Below the pieces are notes generated by a model, which saw only the letters and a program-made list of their open reading frames with translations, had not been told where the DNA came from and made no database searches. DNA of 45,026 nt, taken from contig NZ_JAAHGH010000005.1 of assembly GCF_010672525.1 (NCBI RefSeq), forward strand, positions 157,166 through 202,191, written 5' to 3'. Shown one piece after another: positions 24,929 to 34,616 of this stretch (within the stretch, counting starts at the first letter, position 1; every line of letters starts with the position of its first letter). The position numbers and the translations under genes are program-made. The stretch is from Okeania sp. SIO2B3 (lineage in GTDB: Bacteria > Cyanobacteriota > Cyanobacteriia > Cyanobacteriales > Microcoleaceae).

Positions 24929-27900
24929 ATGTTACTGCCTGCTGTTTTACATCCTGATATAGTTGAATTTCTCCGAAAAGATGCGGAAAGTAATTTACAA
25001 AGAAAAGTATGGGAATGTATTAAAAAACTGAAGCAGCAAAAATTTGATAGTGGGTTGCGAGTTAAAAAGCTGAAGGGAATAAATAAAAGAGTATGGGAAG
25101 CTAGAATTAATAGTGCTAGTCGCTTAATTTTTACTTACAATAAATCATCAGAACCAGAAACAGGAAAAATGCAAGTTTATCTGGCAATTCAAGATATTTG
25201 TGTTGACCATGATGATGTATCACGACGTGCTAAAGCTAGAAAGAAAAGTACTGATTCGGAATGGTTAGAAACAGAAGAAATAGAAGTGGTTTTAGAAACT
25301 AGCGACTTTAAAAATCTAGAGAATTACGCAGATGGAAATAATCAATACTCAGCAGTAGAAAAAACAAATATTGAAATAGTAGAAGCTCTAGAGTTAGAAC
25401 TTAATTCAGATTTGACAGATGATGAATTGTTAGGAAATATTCAGTGGCGAGTATTGGAGTCAGAAACGGAATGGCAAAAGGCAATTATTGAGCAAAATAC
25501 AGATTTACCTTTGAAGTTGACAGCAGAAGAGTATGAACTTGCTAAACTTTCAGGAAATCTTTTATTAAATGGTAGTGCTGGTACAGGTAAAACCACGGTA
25601 GCATTATATAGAATGCTGCAAAAAAGACAGTATAAAAAATCAGGGAAACGTTTATATGTTGCTTATAATTCTTTGCTAGTTAATAATGCAGAAGAACAAT
25701 TTTATAAAATAGTTACAGATAGTGAATTAGAAAAAGCAGAAAGTAATCAAATAAATCAAACAATTTTTGAATTTAAAAATCTCCATAAACTATGTTTGGA
25801 AGTTCTGAGTACTCATCATCATGAATATCATCATCAAAATGAAGTAAACTATCAAGTTTTTTCGGAAATGTACAAGGCACATCCTCGAAAAAAACAATAT
25901 CCAACGTCTTTAGTCTGGGAAGAAATTAGAAGTGCTATTAAAGGAAAACAACTATCTATAACAGAAGATATTTTGTCTGAAAAAGCTTACGAAGAAATTA
26001 GTAAAAACAGTCTGAATTTTCTGGATGAAAGACATCGTAGAGAAATATATAAAATTGCAAGATGGTATCAAAAAAAACTTCAAAAAGAAAAATTATATGA
26101 TGAAATAGATTTAGTCAGACAAGTGTTGAAATTGATTGAAAATAATTATAGTGAAAAATACGATCTGATTGTTTGTGATGAAGTGCAAGATTTGACAGAA
26201 ATACAATTAGAGTTATTATTTAAGTTAGTTAATTCCAATGGAAATTTATTTTTTGCTGGAGACTCTTATCAGATGATTAGTCCTAGTGGTTTTCAGTGGG
26301 AAAAACTAAAAGATAAATTTTATCCTCACAGAAAAGTAGAGAGACAAACCTTAAAGTTTAATTTTCGTAGTGTAGGAAGCTTGGTAAATTTAGCCAATCA
26401 ACTACTAAAATTACGTTCTCGATACTTGGCAGAACCAACAGAAAGTTACTCTACTACAAACAGTAGTAAGGGTCAATTAGCTAGGATAATTTCAGCAGAC
26501 GATCAAACATTAATCAAAACATTAAAAGAAACATCTTTATATCCTGGCGATGCTATTTTAGTCAGACAAGAATCAGAAAAAGAAAAAATTAGAGCCGAAC
26601 TAAATTCTAGTTTTGTTTTTACAATTGAAGAAATCAAAGGATTAGAATTTGATACAGTTTTTCTCGTTGAATTTTTTCAACCCACAAAAAAACTTTGGTC
26701 TAAAGTTATACGAGGTGGCTTACTAAAAGAAAAAGAAAAACCAGCATTTCAACTAGAATTAAACTTACTTTATGTAGCAATTACCCGTGCTAGTAGAATA
26801 TTAAATATTTGGCAATCACAGCTTAGTTCCCTCTGGCAAGAACCAGAATTTCAAGGCTTATTTCAGTCAATAATTCCCGAGTTAGTAAGAAGCGATCGAG
26901 TAAATCCTAGTTCAGAAACATGGCGTAAACAAGGGGAATATTATTTAAAATCAGGATTCTATCAACAAGCAAAAGAATGCTTTACTAAATCCGGAGATAT
27001 AACTTTAGAAAAACAAGCTCAAGCCAAATTATTAATTCAAAAACAAGCTTATGATGAAGCAGCAAAAATTTTGCTTGAGTTAAGAGAATGGCAAGAAGCA
27101 GCACTACTATTTGAGAAATTAAAAAAATGGCAAGAAGCAGCAAAATGTTGGGGAAAAATTGGAGAAAAACAGAGGCAAAAAATTTGTGAAACTTACAACT
27201 TAGAAGCAAACTTAGAATGGTTAGCAGCAGCAAAAAAATGGCAAGAACTAGAAAATTTTGCTAATGCTAAACGTTGCAAGATGAATATTCCCGAAAAAAA
27301 AGCAGAATACCAAGCTATTGAATTTGAAAAGAAAAAACAATGGCTTAAAGCTGCTTATGAATATGACTTAGCCAAAATACCTCAGAAAGCAGCATTGTGT
27401 AGAGCCAAAGAATTTGAAAAGAAAAAACAATGGGAAAAAGCTATTACTCAATATCAAATAGCAGGAATGAAAGAAAAAGCAAAAAAATGTCGCCAGAAAG
27501 GAGCAGATGAACTCCATAAACAAGGATTGATAAAACTACAAAAAAGAGATAATACTGGCGCTATAGAAAACTATAACCGAGCAATAATACTAGACCCAAA
27601 TAATCATCAATTTTACAAAAACAAAGGTATTGCAATGGCTCAACTGGGAAACTTAAAGGCAGCAATAGCAAATTTTCACAAAGCATTAAAACTTGAACCA
27701 AAAGACCTCCAAAGTTATCATAACTTAGGGGCAACTTATGCAGAATTAGGCAAATTAAATCAAGCCATAAATCTTTTTTCTCAAGCTCTGAAATTTAATC
27801 CTCAAGACTCTCAAATTTACCATAACTTAGGAGTAGTTCGTTTTAAAGCAGGAGACCCACAAGCAGCTATCGCAGATTACAATCAAGCAATAAAATTTAA

Positions 27901-29203
27901 TCCCACAAAAATCGAAGCTTACTATAATCGAGGTATTGCCCGTCGCTTCCTTGGAGACCGACAAGGTGCAATTGATGATTTCACCACATTATTACAACTC
28001 AATCCTCAAGTTGTAGATGCTTATACCCAACGAGGTACTGTTAAGTTTGACATGAAAGATATAAAAGGAGCAATGGCCGACTTCAACCAAGCAATTAAAC
28101 TTAATCCTAAACATCTTGAAGCCATTTACAACCGAGCTATAGTCCGTCGTTTGATGCGAGATAACAATGGCTCCCTAGAAGATTTTAACCAGGTTATACA
28201 AATTAATCCTAACTATGTGGATGCTTATATCAAACGAGGTATAGTTCGTTTCGATCTTGGAGAGCATCGCGGTGCTCTAGAAGACCTAAACCGTGCAGTC
28301 CAGCTTCAACCCAAAAATGCAGAAGCTTTTTATCATCGAGGTAACACTAAGCGAAGTCTGGGAAATTTTCCCGGAGCGGTCGCTGACTTTCAGACCGCCA
28401 TACATCTCAACTCCCAATATCATCAAGCTTATAACGACCTTGGCATTGTACGTCTGAGAATGGGAGATATAAAAGGGGCAATCAAAGACTTTGAAGCAGC
28501 TATACAAATTAATCCTAACTATGCCGAAGCACATAATAACCGAGGCTTTACCAAGTTTAAATTAGGAGATATACAAGGAGCAATCAAAGACTTTGAAACA
28601 GCTCTACAAATTAATCCTAACTATGCCGAAGCACATAATAATCTCGGAAATGCTCGCTTTCAAACAGGAGATTTTCAGGGAGCTATTGATGACTTTGGCG
28701 AGACTCTACGCATTCATCCCAACTATGTTCCTGCCTATAATAACCGAGGTTTAGCTCGTTTGAAACTAGGAGGCTTTTCTGAGGCGATCGCTGATTGTCA
28801 AACAGCACTAAAAATCAACCCCAACTATGGTTTAGCCTACTATAATTTGGGTTTAATTCACTGTGAAATGGGAGATTTGCAGCAAGCTATAATAAACTAT
28901 AATGAAGTATTAAAATTGTATCCGAGAAAAATAGACGCTTATATTAACCGAGGGCTAATTTATATGAAGTTAGAAGACTATGCTCAAGCAGTTAAAGACC
29001 AAACCAGTGCTTTAGATATTAATCCTAATCTCGGTCACGCTTATTCTTTTCGTAGTCAAGGATATATGAAATTAGGCAACTTTCAAGCTGCTGTTGATGA
29101 TTTACACAAAGCAGCAGAAATTTATCAACAACAAGGAAAGCGACAAGAATATGAAAAGATCATCAACACTATTGATAGTATGAAAGAAGAGCACGATCGA
29201 TAG
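24929..29203 (+). CDS. RelE-like N-terminus fused to SF1 (UvrD-like) helicase and 16 TPRs
   Basis: 1424-residue cytoplasmic protein. Residues 1-105 look like a RelE/ParE-fold domain: KVWECIKKLKQQKF, LRVKKLKGINKRVWEARI, a SRLIFTYN strand and VYLAIQDICVDHDDV, in the toxin order (helices, then KLKG, then antiparallel strands). After an acidic linker comes an SF1 helicase core: Walker A GSAGTGKTT (about 215-223), Walker B CDEVQDL (416-422), FNFRSVGSLVNLA (motif IV-like), EEIKGLEFDTVFLVEFF (motif V) and LLYVAITRASR (motif VI, about 612). A Lys/Gln-rich helical part (about 680-860) leads to 16 canonical 34-residue TPRs (about 862-1405). Repeats 10-12 are nearly identical at DNA level. No partner gene is adjacent; the role is unknown (nucleic-acid processing, toxin-antitoxin-like or defence are options). 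Confidence 0.85.
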   Translation: MLLPAVLHPDIVEFLRKDAESNLQRKVWECIKKLKQQKFDSGLRVKKLKGINKRVWEARINSASRLIFTYNKSSEPETGKMQVYLAIQDICVDHDDVSRRAKARKKSTDSEWLETEEIEVVLETSDFKNLENYADGNNQYSAVEKTNIEIVEALELELNSDLTDDELLGNIQWRVLESETEWQKAIIEQNTDLPLKLTAEEYELAKLSGNLLLNGSAGTGKTTVALYRMLQKRQYKKSGKRLYVAYNSLLVNNAEEQFYKIVTDSELEKAESNQINQTIFEFKNLHKLCLEVLSTHHHEYHHQNEVNYQVFSEMYKAHPRKKQYPTSLVWEEIRSAIKGKQLSITEDILSEKAYEEISKNSLNFLDERHRREIYKIARWYQKKLQKEKLYDEIDLVRQVLKLIENNYSEKYDLIVCDEVQDLTEIQLELLFKLVNSNGNLFFAGDSYQMISPSGFQWEKLKDKFYPHRKVERQTLKFNFRSVGSLVNLANQLLKLRSRYLAEPTESYSTTNSSKGQLARIISADDQTLIKTLKETSLYPGDAILVRQESEKEKIRAELNSSFVFTIEEIKGLEFDTVFLVEFFQPTKKLWSKVIRGGLLKEKEKPAFQLELNLLYVAITRASRILNIWQSQLSSLWQEPEFQGLFQSIIPELVRSDRVNPSSETWRKQGEYYLKSGFYQQAKECFTKSGDITLEKQAQAKLLIQKQAYDEAAKILLELREWQEAALLFEKLKKWQEAAKCWGKIGEKQRQKICETYNLEANLEWLAAAKKWQELENFANAKRCKMNIPEKKAEYQAIEFEKKKQWLKAAYEYDLAKIPQKAALCRAKEFEKKKQWEKAITQYQIAGMKEKAKKCRQKGADELHKQGLIKLQKRDNTGAIENYNRAIILDPNNHQFYKNKGIAMAQLGNLKAAIANFHKALKLEPKDLQSYHNLGATYAELGKLNQAINLFSQALKFNPQDSQIYHNLGVVRFKAGDPQAAIADYNQAIKFNPTKIEAYYNRGIARRFLGDRQGAIDDFTTLLQLNPQVVDAYTQRGTVKFDMKDIKGAMADFNQAIKLNPKHLEAIYNRAIVRRLMRDNNGSLEDFNQVIQINPNYVDAYIKRGIVRFDLGEHRGALEDLNRAVQLQPKNAEAFYHRGNTKRSLGNFPGAVADFQTAIHLNSQYHQAYNDLGIVRLRMGDIKGAIKDFEAAIQINPNYAEAHNNRGFTKFKLGDIQGAIKDFETALQINPNYAEAHNNLGNARFQTGDFQGAIDDFGETLRIHPNYVPAYNNRGLARLKLGGFSEAIADCQTALKINPNYGLAYYNLGLIHCEMGDLQQAIINYNEVLKLYPRKIDAYINRGLIYMKLEDYAQAVKDQTSALDINPNLGHAYSFRSQGYMKLGNFQAAVDDLHKAAEIYQQQGKRQEYEKIINTIDSMKEEHDR

Positions 29204-29279
29204 ACATAGACGTGGAAACTAAGTTTTTGCTCAGGGATTATAGAAGCTATTTGGGATCTATTTAAGATCTATTTAAAAA

Positions 29280-29400
29280 TATAGGGGGAGTGTGGGGAGA
29301 TGGGGAAATGGGGAGCTGGGGAGATTGAAGGCTTGAAGTAATTATAGAATTATGAACATACACTGTATAACCCGATTATATAGAATCGGGTTATACAGTA
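29280..29400. repeat. Interspersed repeat with 16-bp perfect hairpin downstream of the helicase gene
   Basis: GATGGGGAAATGGGGAG...GGCTTGAAGTAATTATAGAATTATGAACATA is followed by the hairpin ACTGTATAACCCGATT / AATCGGGTTATACAGT (29362-29399, 6-nt loop). The same order occurs inverted at about 44650-44740 (CCGGTTATATATATGTTCATAATTTTAT, CTTCAAGC, CTCCCCATCTCCC), so this is a repeat family. The hairpin could still act as a terminator for the helicase gene. Confidence 0.55.
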
Positions 29401-29463
29401 CCGCTACATATTAATGGCACTGCGTAAGTCCTCCTGATAACTGAAATGACTCCTGATCTAATT

Positions 29464-29809
29464 AGGGCTTGCTGATTAAATCTAAACCCATTTACAAATA
29501 AAGATTTTAGCCTTTACAGCGGTTTTCCTGCACGGTAGACCACAGTAGGGACGTTCCATGGAACGTCCCTACAAGGTTTGAAATGTGAAGATGTGGTTCA
29601 TCAATTTGAAAAGCGCTGTAAGGAGCGAAAAAAAGTGCAACTTTTTCAGCTTGAGCTATCAAAAAGTTCGGATAAAAGGCGAATAATTGCCAAAAAATCA
29701 AGGGACAAATATATCCGACTACCTCCTCGCTCATTCCCCGTTCCTCCTGAATTCTGAGTTCTGAGTTCTGACTCCTACCCCTGCCATGCATACTTTTTCA
29801 GCAAACCCT
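29464..29809 (-). mobile_element. MITE-like element, family A, carrying a nested family C element
   Basis: Ends AGGGCTTGCTG and CAGCAAACCCT, flanked by AATT on both sides; it lies inverted relative to 19972-20252. Inside is a complete family C element (29514-29621), which itself carries the 28-bp palindrome (29545-29572). The remainder includes TTATCCGA and GTCGGATATATTTGTCC stretches shared with 22429-22662, plus GAGTTCT 7-mers. Confidence 0.8.
29514..29621. mobile_element. MITE-like element, family C (108 bp), nested
   Basis: Ends TTACAGCGGTTTT and AAAAGCGCTGTAA are inverted repeats with one mismatch. The core is the palindrome GTAGGGACGTTCCATGGAAC...CTAC, and the right arm has GATGTGGTTCATCAAT, matching 4565-4712. 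Confidence 0.75.
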
Positions 29810-30911
29810 AATTACACCAATGCTACCGAATTTGATATTATCTCTGCATTGAATGGAAGTAGATCGGCAAAACAGAAACCACATTGCTGTCAATTCATTT
29901 TATTAAGCTTCTAGGCAAAGCCAAATTCTTAATTCCAAAATACACTAAATTTTACTTTTGAGCAATCAAGGCTGTATTATTTATCTATCAAGATTTTCAG
30001 CTTTTTCTAGAGGGGTAGGAAATAGAGGTGCTATCGCATCTTTTTTCGCCCTAAATTGCACCCTAAAAAGGGATGTTGAACTAATTTTGCTAATTTTATT
30101 TTAAATAACTAATGTTTAATTTTATTTTTGATAAATTTTAATTATGTTAGTATTTATACCTACTTATCCAAGACATAGACAAGTTTAAATAAGTCAAAAT
30201 GATAGCAATTATAAATAATGCTGATATTTGTATCTGGATTTTTTCCTGACTCCTGAATTCCGACCCCCGATCATTTATGCTTCATTTTGAAACACGAAAT
30301 GTATATCATCACATCACACTCAGATAGAATTATGTTATAATATAAAACTGCTCACACTGAGGTGTCACTGCGACCTTTGCAGATCGTAGAAGAAATTGAC
30401 GCTCGTTGGCGTACTGTCGGGGGTTGTTTTCAACCTAGATAAGTGCCACTCAAGTAGTAAACCGCGCCGATGCGAGGTTTGGGAATCTCCCGTTATAATC
30501 CTATGCTTTATAAACATCTTTAATTAACATAAAATGTAGACATTATAGACAAATTATGTATAAGTCTTCAAAAGGGTTTTTCCTGAGAAAAAATGTATTG
30601 AAAAGCATATTAATTTGGATAAGTTAAGTAGTTTTGCCAAGTTTTATTGACTATTTCTCCCTTCTCCCCTGCTCCCTTCTCCCCTTCTCCCCACAAAGTT
30701 TTCAGGAGTTCCTGCTCGGGGATAGCGTTATCATTGAGGTATTTAACGGGTGAGGATGTCAAGAAAACGGGATAAGTTAAACATTAAAGCTAGTTCCCTA
30801 AATCTAGCTTTGTAAAAAAACAGCAAATTTTATCGAAAATAGAAAATACTAAAACCCTTTAAGGAGCAAATATTTTATTCTATTTCCAGGAATTAATTTG
30901 ATTTAGTTGTA
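29810..30911. other. 1.1-kb spacer between the TPR/helicase gene region and tRNA-Met
   Basis: No intact gene is seen. Apart from the possible transposon tail at 30350-30510, it is AT-rich with homopolymer-like runs and a C/T-rich stretch at about 30656-30697 (CTCCCTTCTCCCC units). Confidence 0.45.
30350..30510 (+). mobile_element. Possible right end of an IS200/IS605-type element
   Basis: A short frame reads TEVSLRPLQIVEEIDARWRT-VGG-CFQPR-stop (30357-30440). It is followed by a GC-richer, structured stretch CGCGCCGATGCGAGGTTTGG and GAATCTCCCGTTATAAT. This arrangement (TnpB tail, then a structured RNA-like end) resembles the 3' end of tnpB elements of cyanobacteria. The rest of tnpB is absent. 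This is a judgement from pattern only. Confidence 0.3.
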
Positions 30912-30984
30912 TGCGCCCTGCTGGAATCGAACCAGCCTGAAAGCGAATTATGAGCTCGCTGCCTCCCCAATCGGCCAAAGGCGC
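30912..30984 (-). tRNA. tRNA-Met (anticodon CAU)
   Basis: The reverse strand folds as a complete cloverleaf. Acceptor GCGCCTT/AGGGCGC (one T-G pair), D arm GCC/GGC, anticodon arm GCGAG-CTCATAA-TTCGC with anticodon CAU, T arm GCTGG-TTCGATT-CCAGC, discriminator A. CCA is not encoded. The first pair is G-C and the anticodon stem lacks the GGG/CCC run of initiators, so it is an elongator Met or a tRNA-Ile2 (CAU modified to lysidine); these cannot be separated by eye. Confidence 0.9.
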
Positions 30985-31170
30985 TTATTTCTAACTTTAC
31001 CTCTATATAGTAACATCAAGCTAGGTTGAGGTTTTCTGAGATAAGTGAATCTATTATAACATAGTTTCTTGAATTAAGTAAAAATTTTGGACGTAAATAT
31101 CCATAAATTTATACTAAGATATAGTATATCATAACAGAAAACAATATTATGCCTAAGAAATAAAAAAACT

Positions 31171-31839
31171 ATGAATTCTAGTATTGTGCTAACTCTAAGC
31201 TTACTCACCTTAATGTTTGGTGCAGGTTTGAGTAGTGCCTCTTGGGGATTTAGACTAGGCAGGGAAGCTTTAAAAGGAATTACTCAACCAGATACTCGTC
31301 CTACTAATAATTTAGCAGGTGCTAGAGACAATTCAAGTCGCCAAGAAGGATTGGTCTTTTTAGAAGAGGAAAAGGTTATTGCCAGTGTGAAAAATATTAT
31401 CAGAAATGGTGGAGTAGTTGAGGATAAAACTACTAAAAAAGACTCCCAGAAAAAACAAGCCAAGGTAGAATCTGCTGAAGAAAATCAATCCCAACAAAGT
31501 TTTCCAATTGTGAGTAGTGATGCTGGAGTAGCTCTAGAAGTTAATGATGTTCGTAGATGGGGTAATTCTCTAGTTTTAGATGTCAATTTAAAAAATGATG
31601 GAGACAGATCTGTAAGATTTTTGTACAGTTTTTTGAATGTTACAGATGACCAGGGAAGGTCTCTCAGCGCAAGTACAGAAGATTTACCAGGAGAATTACC
31701 ACCAAATGGTAGAAGATATTATGGTATTATTACGATTCCAATTGCCTTATTAGATAATGCTAAACAACTTTCCTTGGAACTGACAGATTATCCCGATCAA
31801 AAGTTAGATTTAAAGATGTCTAAAATCAAAATAGATTAG
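31171..31839 (+). CDS. Secreted or membrane-anchored protein with C-terminal beta-sandwich, function unknown
   Basis: 222 residues. An N-terminal hydrophobic segment (about 4-24, IVLTLSLLTLMFGAGLSSAS) is a signal peptide or anchor, followed by FRLGREALKGITQPDTRPTNN, the start of a region that looks conserved. A charged linker (about 60-110, KKDSQKKQAKVES) leads to a domain of about 105 residues with VALEVNDVRRWGNSLVLDV, VRFLYSFLNVTDDQGRSLS and LPPNGRRYYGIITIPI, a pattern like DUF4352/immunoglobulin-type beta sandwiches. I do not recognise a named family. It lies 338 bp upstream of the CNNM/CorC-HlyC gene on the same strand. Confidence 0.75.
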   Translation: MNSSIVLTLSLLTLMFGAGLSSASWGFRLGREALKGITQPDTRPTNNLAGARDNSSRQEGLVFLEEEKVIASVKNIIRNGGVVEDKTTKKDSQKKQAKVESAEENQSQQSFPIVSSDAGVALEVNDVRRWGNSLVLDVNLKNDGDRSVRFLYSFLNVTDDQGRSLSASTEDLPGELPPNGRRYYGIITIPIALLDNAKQLSLELTDYPDQKLDLKMSKIKID

Positions 31840-32177
31840 GTGAATTAGGGATGTTTTGAGTGGATTGTTAATTAGATGAAACAGCGGTCTATGAAATAAA
31901 TAAGTTAATTCATTTATCATTTATAGATTAGATGGCAAGAGAAAGCAAAATTTAAATTTTAACTTTGAAGAGCAAAGAAATCTAATAGACATCTTCAATA
32001 ATAACAATCAAATCAATGATTGCACATAAATCATCAATTATTTCCCCCTAATTCCTACTCCCTATTCCCTATTCCCTCTTTTGGAGGAGATTTCTAATTA
32101 AGTTGCCCAAGATTTAATGGTATGTATAAATTGTAAGTATTAAACATGAAAATGTTCAGAGGTCTGAGGCAGAATCA
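31840..32177. other. Spacer with CTATTCC 7-mers
   Basis: 338 bp without a gene. TACTCCCTATTCCCTATTCC (about 32052-32073) is a run of the 7-mer CTATTCC. The rest is AT-rich. Confidence 0.5.
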
Positions 32178-33704
32178 ATGGCAGTAAGTTTGGGAGAGAT
32201 GCCAAGCTTAGAAATCCTGACATCGGCAGAGATAATATCGCGACTTTTGTCAGTCTTTCTGCTAATTACCATCAATGCCTTTTTTGTGGTAGCAGAATTT
32301 TCTATAGTTTCTGTGCGTAGATCCCGCATTAATCAATTAGTAGATGCAGGAGATGTTCAAGCCAAAATTGTTCAAAAACTTCAAAAAAATATAGACAGAC
32401 TACTCTCAACAACTCAGTTCGGTATTACTTTATCTAGTTTAGCTTTGGGTTGGATTGGTGAAGGAACTATGGCAGTTATTGTTAGAACTGCAATAGTTGA
32501 ACTACCGCTACCTATTCATGTTAGTCAAGCGATCGCTCACTCCCTAGCTATCCCAATTGTCACTTTTTTTATTTTGGCTTACCTGCAAATTGTACTAGGA
32601 GAATTATGCCCAAAGTCAGTAGCACTATTGTATTCAGAAAAGTTATCGAGATTATTTGGTCCTTTGAGTCTAGCTATCTCTCGCTTCTTTAATCCATTTA
32701 TTTGGGTCTTAAATCAATCTACTCGTTGGTTATTACGACTGATAGGAATTAAATACACTGATAATGTCTGGAAAACACCAGTTACCCCTGAAGAATTACA
32801 ATTAATTATCTCTACTTCTACTGAATCAACTGGTTTAGAAGCAGAAGAAAGACAGTTACTTAGTAATGTCTTTGAATTTGGGGAAGTATCAGCTTTAGAA
32901 GTCATGGTTCCACGCACCAATATAGATGCTATTTCTAGTACAGCTAGTTTTAAAAATTTGTTAGATGAAATTAAGATATCTGGTCATTCTCGTTATCCTG
33001 TAATTGGTGAGTCCATAGATGACATTCAGGGTATTATAGACTTTAAAGAATTGGCCCAACCTTTAGCACAAGGTTTATTATCTCCACAAACCTTAATTAT
33101 ATCTTGGATTCGCCCTGCAAGGTTTGTATCCGAACAAATGTATTTAAGTGAGTTATTATCATTGATGCAAAGAATGCGTCAAATTCCAAATAGTCGTCAG
33201 CACCCAGAAATGGTCATAGTAGTAGATGAATTTGGTGGCACTGCTGGATTAATTACGCGAGAGGATTTGATTGCTGAAATTATCGGTGGTAATAGTTATC
33301 AAGTAACTGGTACTGAAGAATTTACTCTACAAATGTTGGACGATCAAACTTTCATTGTGCAGGCACAGTTAAGTGTAGAAGAAGTTAATGAACTATTGAA
33401 TTTAGATTTACCTCTAACTGAGGATTATCAAACTTTGGGAGGATTTTTGATTTATCAGTTACAAAAAATACCTACTGCAGGAGAAAAATTATGGTACGAA
33501 AATCTTGAATTTACTGTTATTTCTGCTGAAGGTCCACGTCTAGATCAAATTAAGATTACTCAATTGGAAGAGTTAGAAAATGAGCAAATTGTTAATGCTT
33601 TTTTAGAACATGAAGAAGAAGAAAAAATTAATCAAACTCCATCAGATGAACTAATAGATAACTCAGTTTTTCAGTCTGAAATTGACCCTCAAGATATGAA
33701 CTAA
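32178..33704 (+). CDS. CNNM/CorC-HlyC family membrane protein (hemolysin-related, CBS-pair)
   Basis: 508 residues. The N-terminal DUF21/CNNM domain (about 20-210) has hydrophobic segments ISRLLSVFLLITINAFFVVAEF, IPIVTFFILAYLQIVLGELC and the motif GELCPKSVAL. A CBS pair (about 225-355) has FEFGEVSALEVMVPRTNID and HSRYPVIGESIDDIQGII; EFGGTAGLITREDLI ends it. The C-terminal CorC_HlyC domain (about 375-460) shows EDYQTLGGFLIYQLQKIP. The acidic tail of about 50 residues is unusual but plausible. Family members act in Mg/Co transport or resistance; the name hemolysin is historical. ATG at 32178 follows GTCTGAGGCAG with no strong ribosome site. Confidence 0.9.
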   Translation: MAVSLGEMPSLEILTSAEIISRLLSVFLLITINAFFVVAEFSIVSVRRSRINQLVDAGDVQAKIVQKLQKNIDRLLSTTQFGITLSSLALGWIGEGTMAVIVRTAIVELPLPIHVSQAIAHSLAIPIVTFFILAYLQIVLGELCPKSVALLYSEKLSRLFGPLSLAISRFFNPFIWVLNQSTRWLLRLIGIKYTDNVWKTPVTPEELQLIISTSTESTGLEAEERQLLSNVFEFGEVSALEVMVPRTNIDAISSTASFKNLLDEIKISGHSRYPVIGESIDDIQGIIDFKELAQPLAQGLLSPQTLIISWIRPARFVSEQMYLSELLSLMQRMRQIPNSRQHPEMVIVVDEFGGTAGLITREDLIAEIIGGNSYQVTGTEEFTLQMLDDQTFIVQAQLSVEEVNELLNLDLPLTEDYQTLGGFLIYQLQKIPTAGEKLWYENLEFTVISAEGPRLDQIKITQLEELENEQIVNAFLEHEEEEKINQTPSDELIDNSVFQSEIDPQDMN

Positions 33705-34045
33705 AAGCTTTATTTGAGCAATTTTTCTTGTTATAGGAGGAGGATAAATTTGATATTTATCCCCATTTTTGTTCTTTAGTTACTTTTTTCTGCAAGTTAT
33801 AGTGCTGTGATTACTTATCTAGATTTTATTTATTGGCGTTGCTGAATGGTAATGATTTTTAGACTAAGTATCAATGCAAAACAGTAAGTTTTTCAATTTT
33901 ACCTTCAGCTACTTATATCATGTCTCATTAAATAACTGTAATAAACAATCTTTCCCCAACCTTCTAGGGAAGTTGCATGCAACTTCCCTAAATTGCAGTG
34001 AATTAATGTTACTTGATATTACCATTACATTTCAGCAACGTATAT
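33705..34045. other. Spacer with interspersed palindrome
   Basis: 341 bp without a gene. It contains TAGGGAAGTTGCATGCAACTTCCCTA (33965-33990), a member of the 28-bp palindrome family with compensating changes in both arms (AAGTT/AACTT rather than ACGTT/AACGT). Confidence 0.6.
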
Positions 34046-34465
34046 TTATTTATAATGTTCAACTTCAATAGTAGTATGAACATTTCCTCGTGGAGAAAAA
34101 TTAGTTTTAATTTTTACTTCTAAAGGATCGCAAGCTGCTACAAAATCATCTAAAATTTGATTCACTGATTCTTCATGGGAAATATAGCGCTCGCGATAAC
34201 TATTAATATACAATTTCAGTGCTTTCAATTCTACTACTCGTTCATTTGGAACATATTTTAGGTCAATTGTGGCAAAATCTGGATAACCAGAAAAAGGGCA
34301 TTTACAAGTAAATTCTGGCAAAGTAATATTAATCTCATAACGTCGTCCAACACGAGGATTAGGAAAAGTAATTAACTCTCCTTCTGATATATTTCGTTCT
34401 CCATATAATGGTTCTTGTGTACTAAACTCTTGAGAAAGTTCATGGTTAGTTTCAGAATAATTCAT
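34046..34465 (-). CDS. queF: NADPH-dependent 7-cyano-7-deazaguanine (preQ0) reductase QueF
   Basis: QueF reduces the nitrile of preQ0 to preQ1 in queuosine biosynthesis. 139 residues, the short (type I) form. The catalytic Cys is Cys56 in CKCPFSGYPDFA and the proton-donor Asp is Asp63 in the same motif. The family NADPH motif is present as VELKALKLYINSYRER, and the C-terminal half has VAACDPLEVKIKTNF and HTTIEVEH. The start MNYSETNHELSQEF fits. I see no convincing preQ1 riboswitch in the 150 bp upstream. Confidence 0.95.
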   Translation of the reverse strand: MNYSETNHELSQEFSTQEPLYGERNISEGELITFPNPRVGRRYEINITLPEFTCKCPFSGYPDFATIDLKYVPNERVVELKALKLYINSYRERYISHEESVNQILDDFVAACDPLEVKIKTNFSPRGNVHTTIEVEHYK

Positions 34466-34616
34466 AGATATTAATTAAATAATCAATAATTTGGAGATTC
34501 AAGTTTATATAAGTAAATATTTTTCTTTGATTGTAACTTGACGAATTTCTGTTTTATTGCTCTAATTTCACTAATTATCCGCCATAATTATTGAAAAATA
34601 TCATAATGGTAACATA

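Noticed and set aside
33874-34071. 65-codon frame before queF end
   Set aside because: It spans the 28-bp palindrome in a spacer and has no conserved content.
34466-34616. preQ1 riboswitch before queF
   Set aside because: I could not find the compact H-type pseudoknot pattern in the leader; the region is plain AT-rich DNA.
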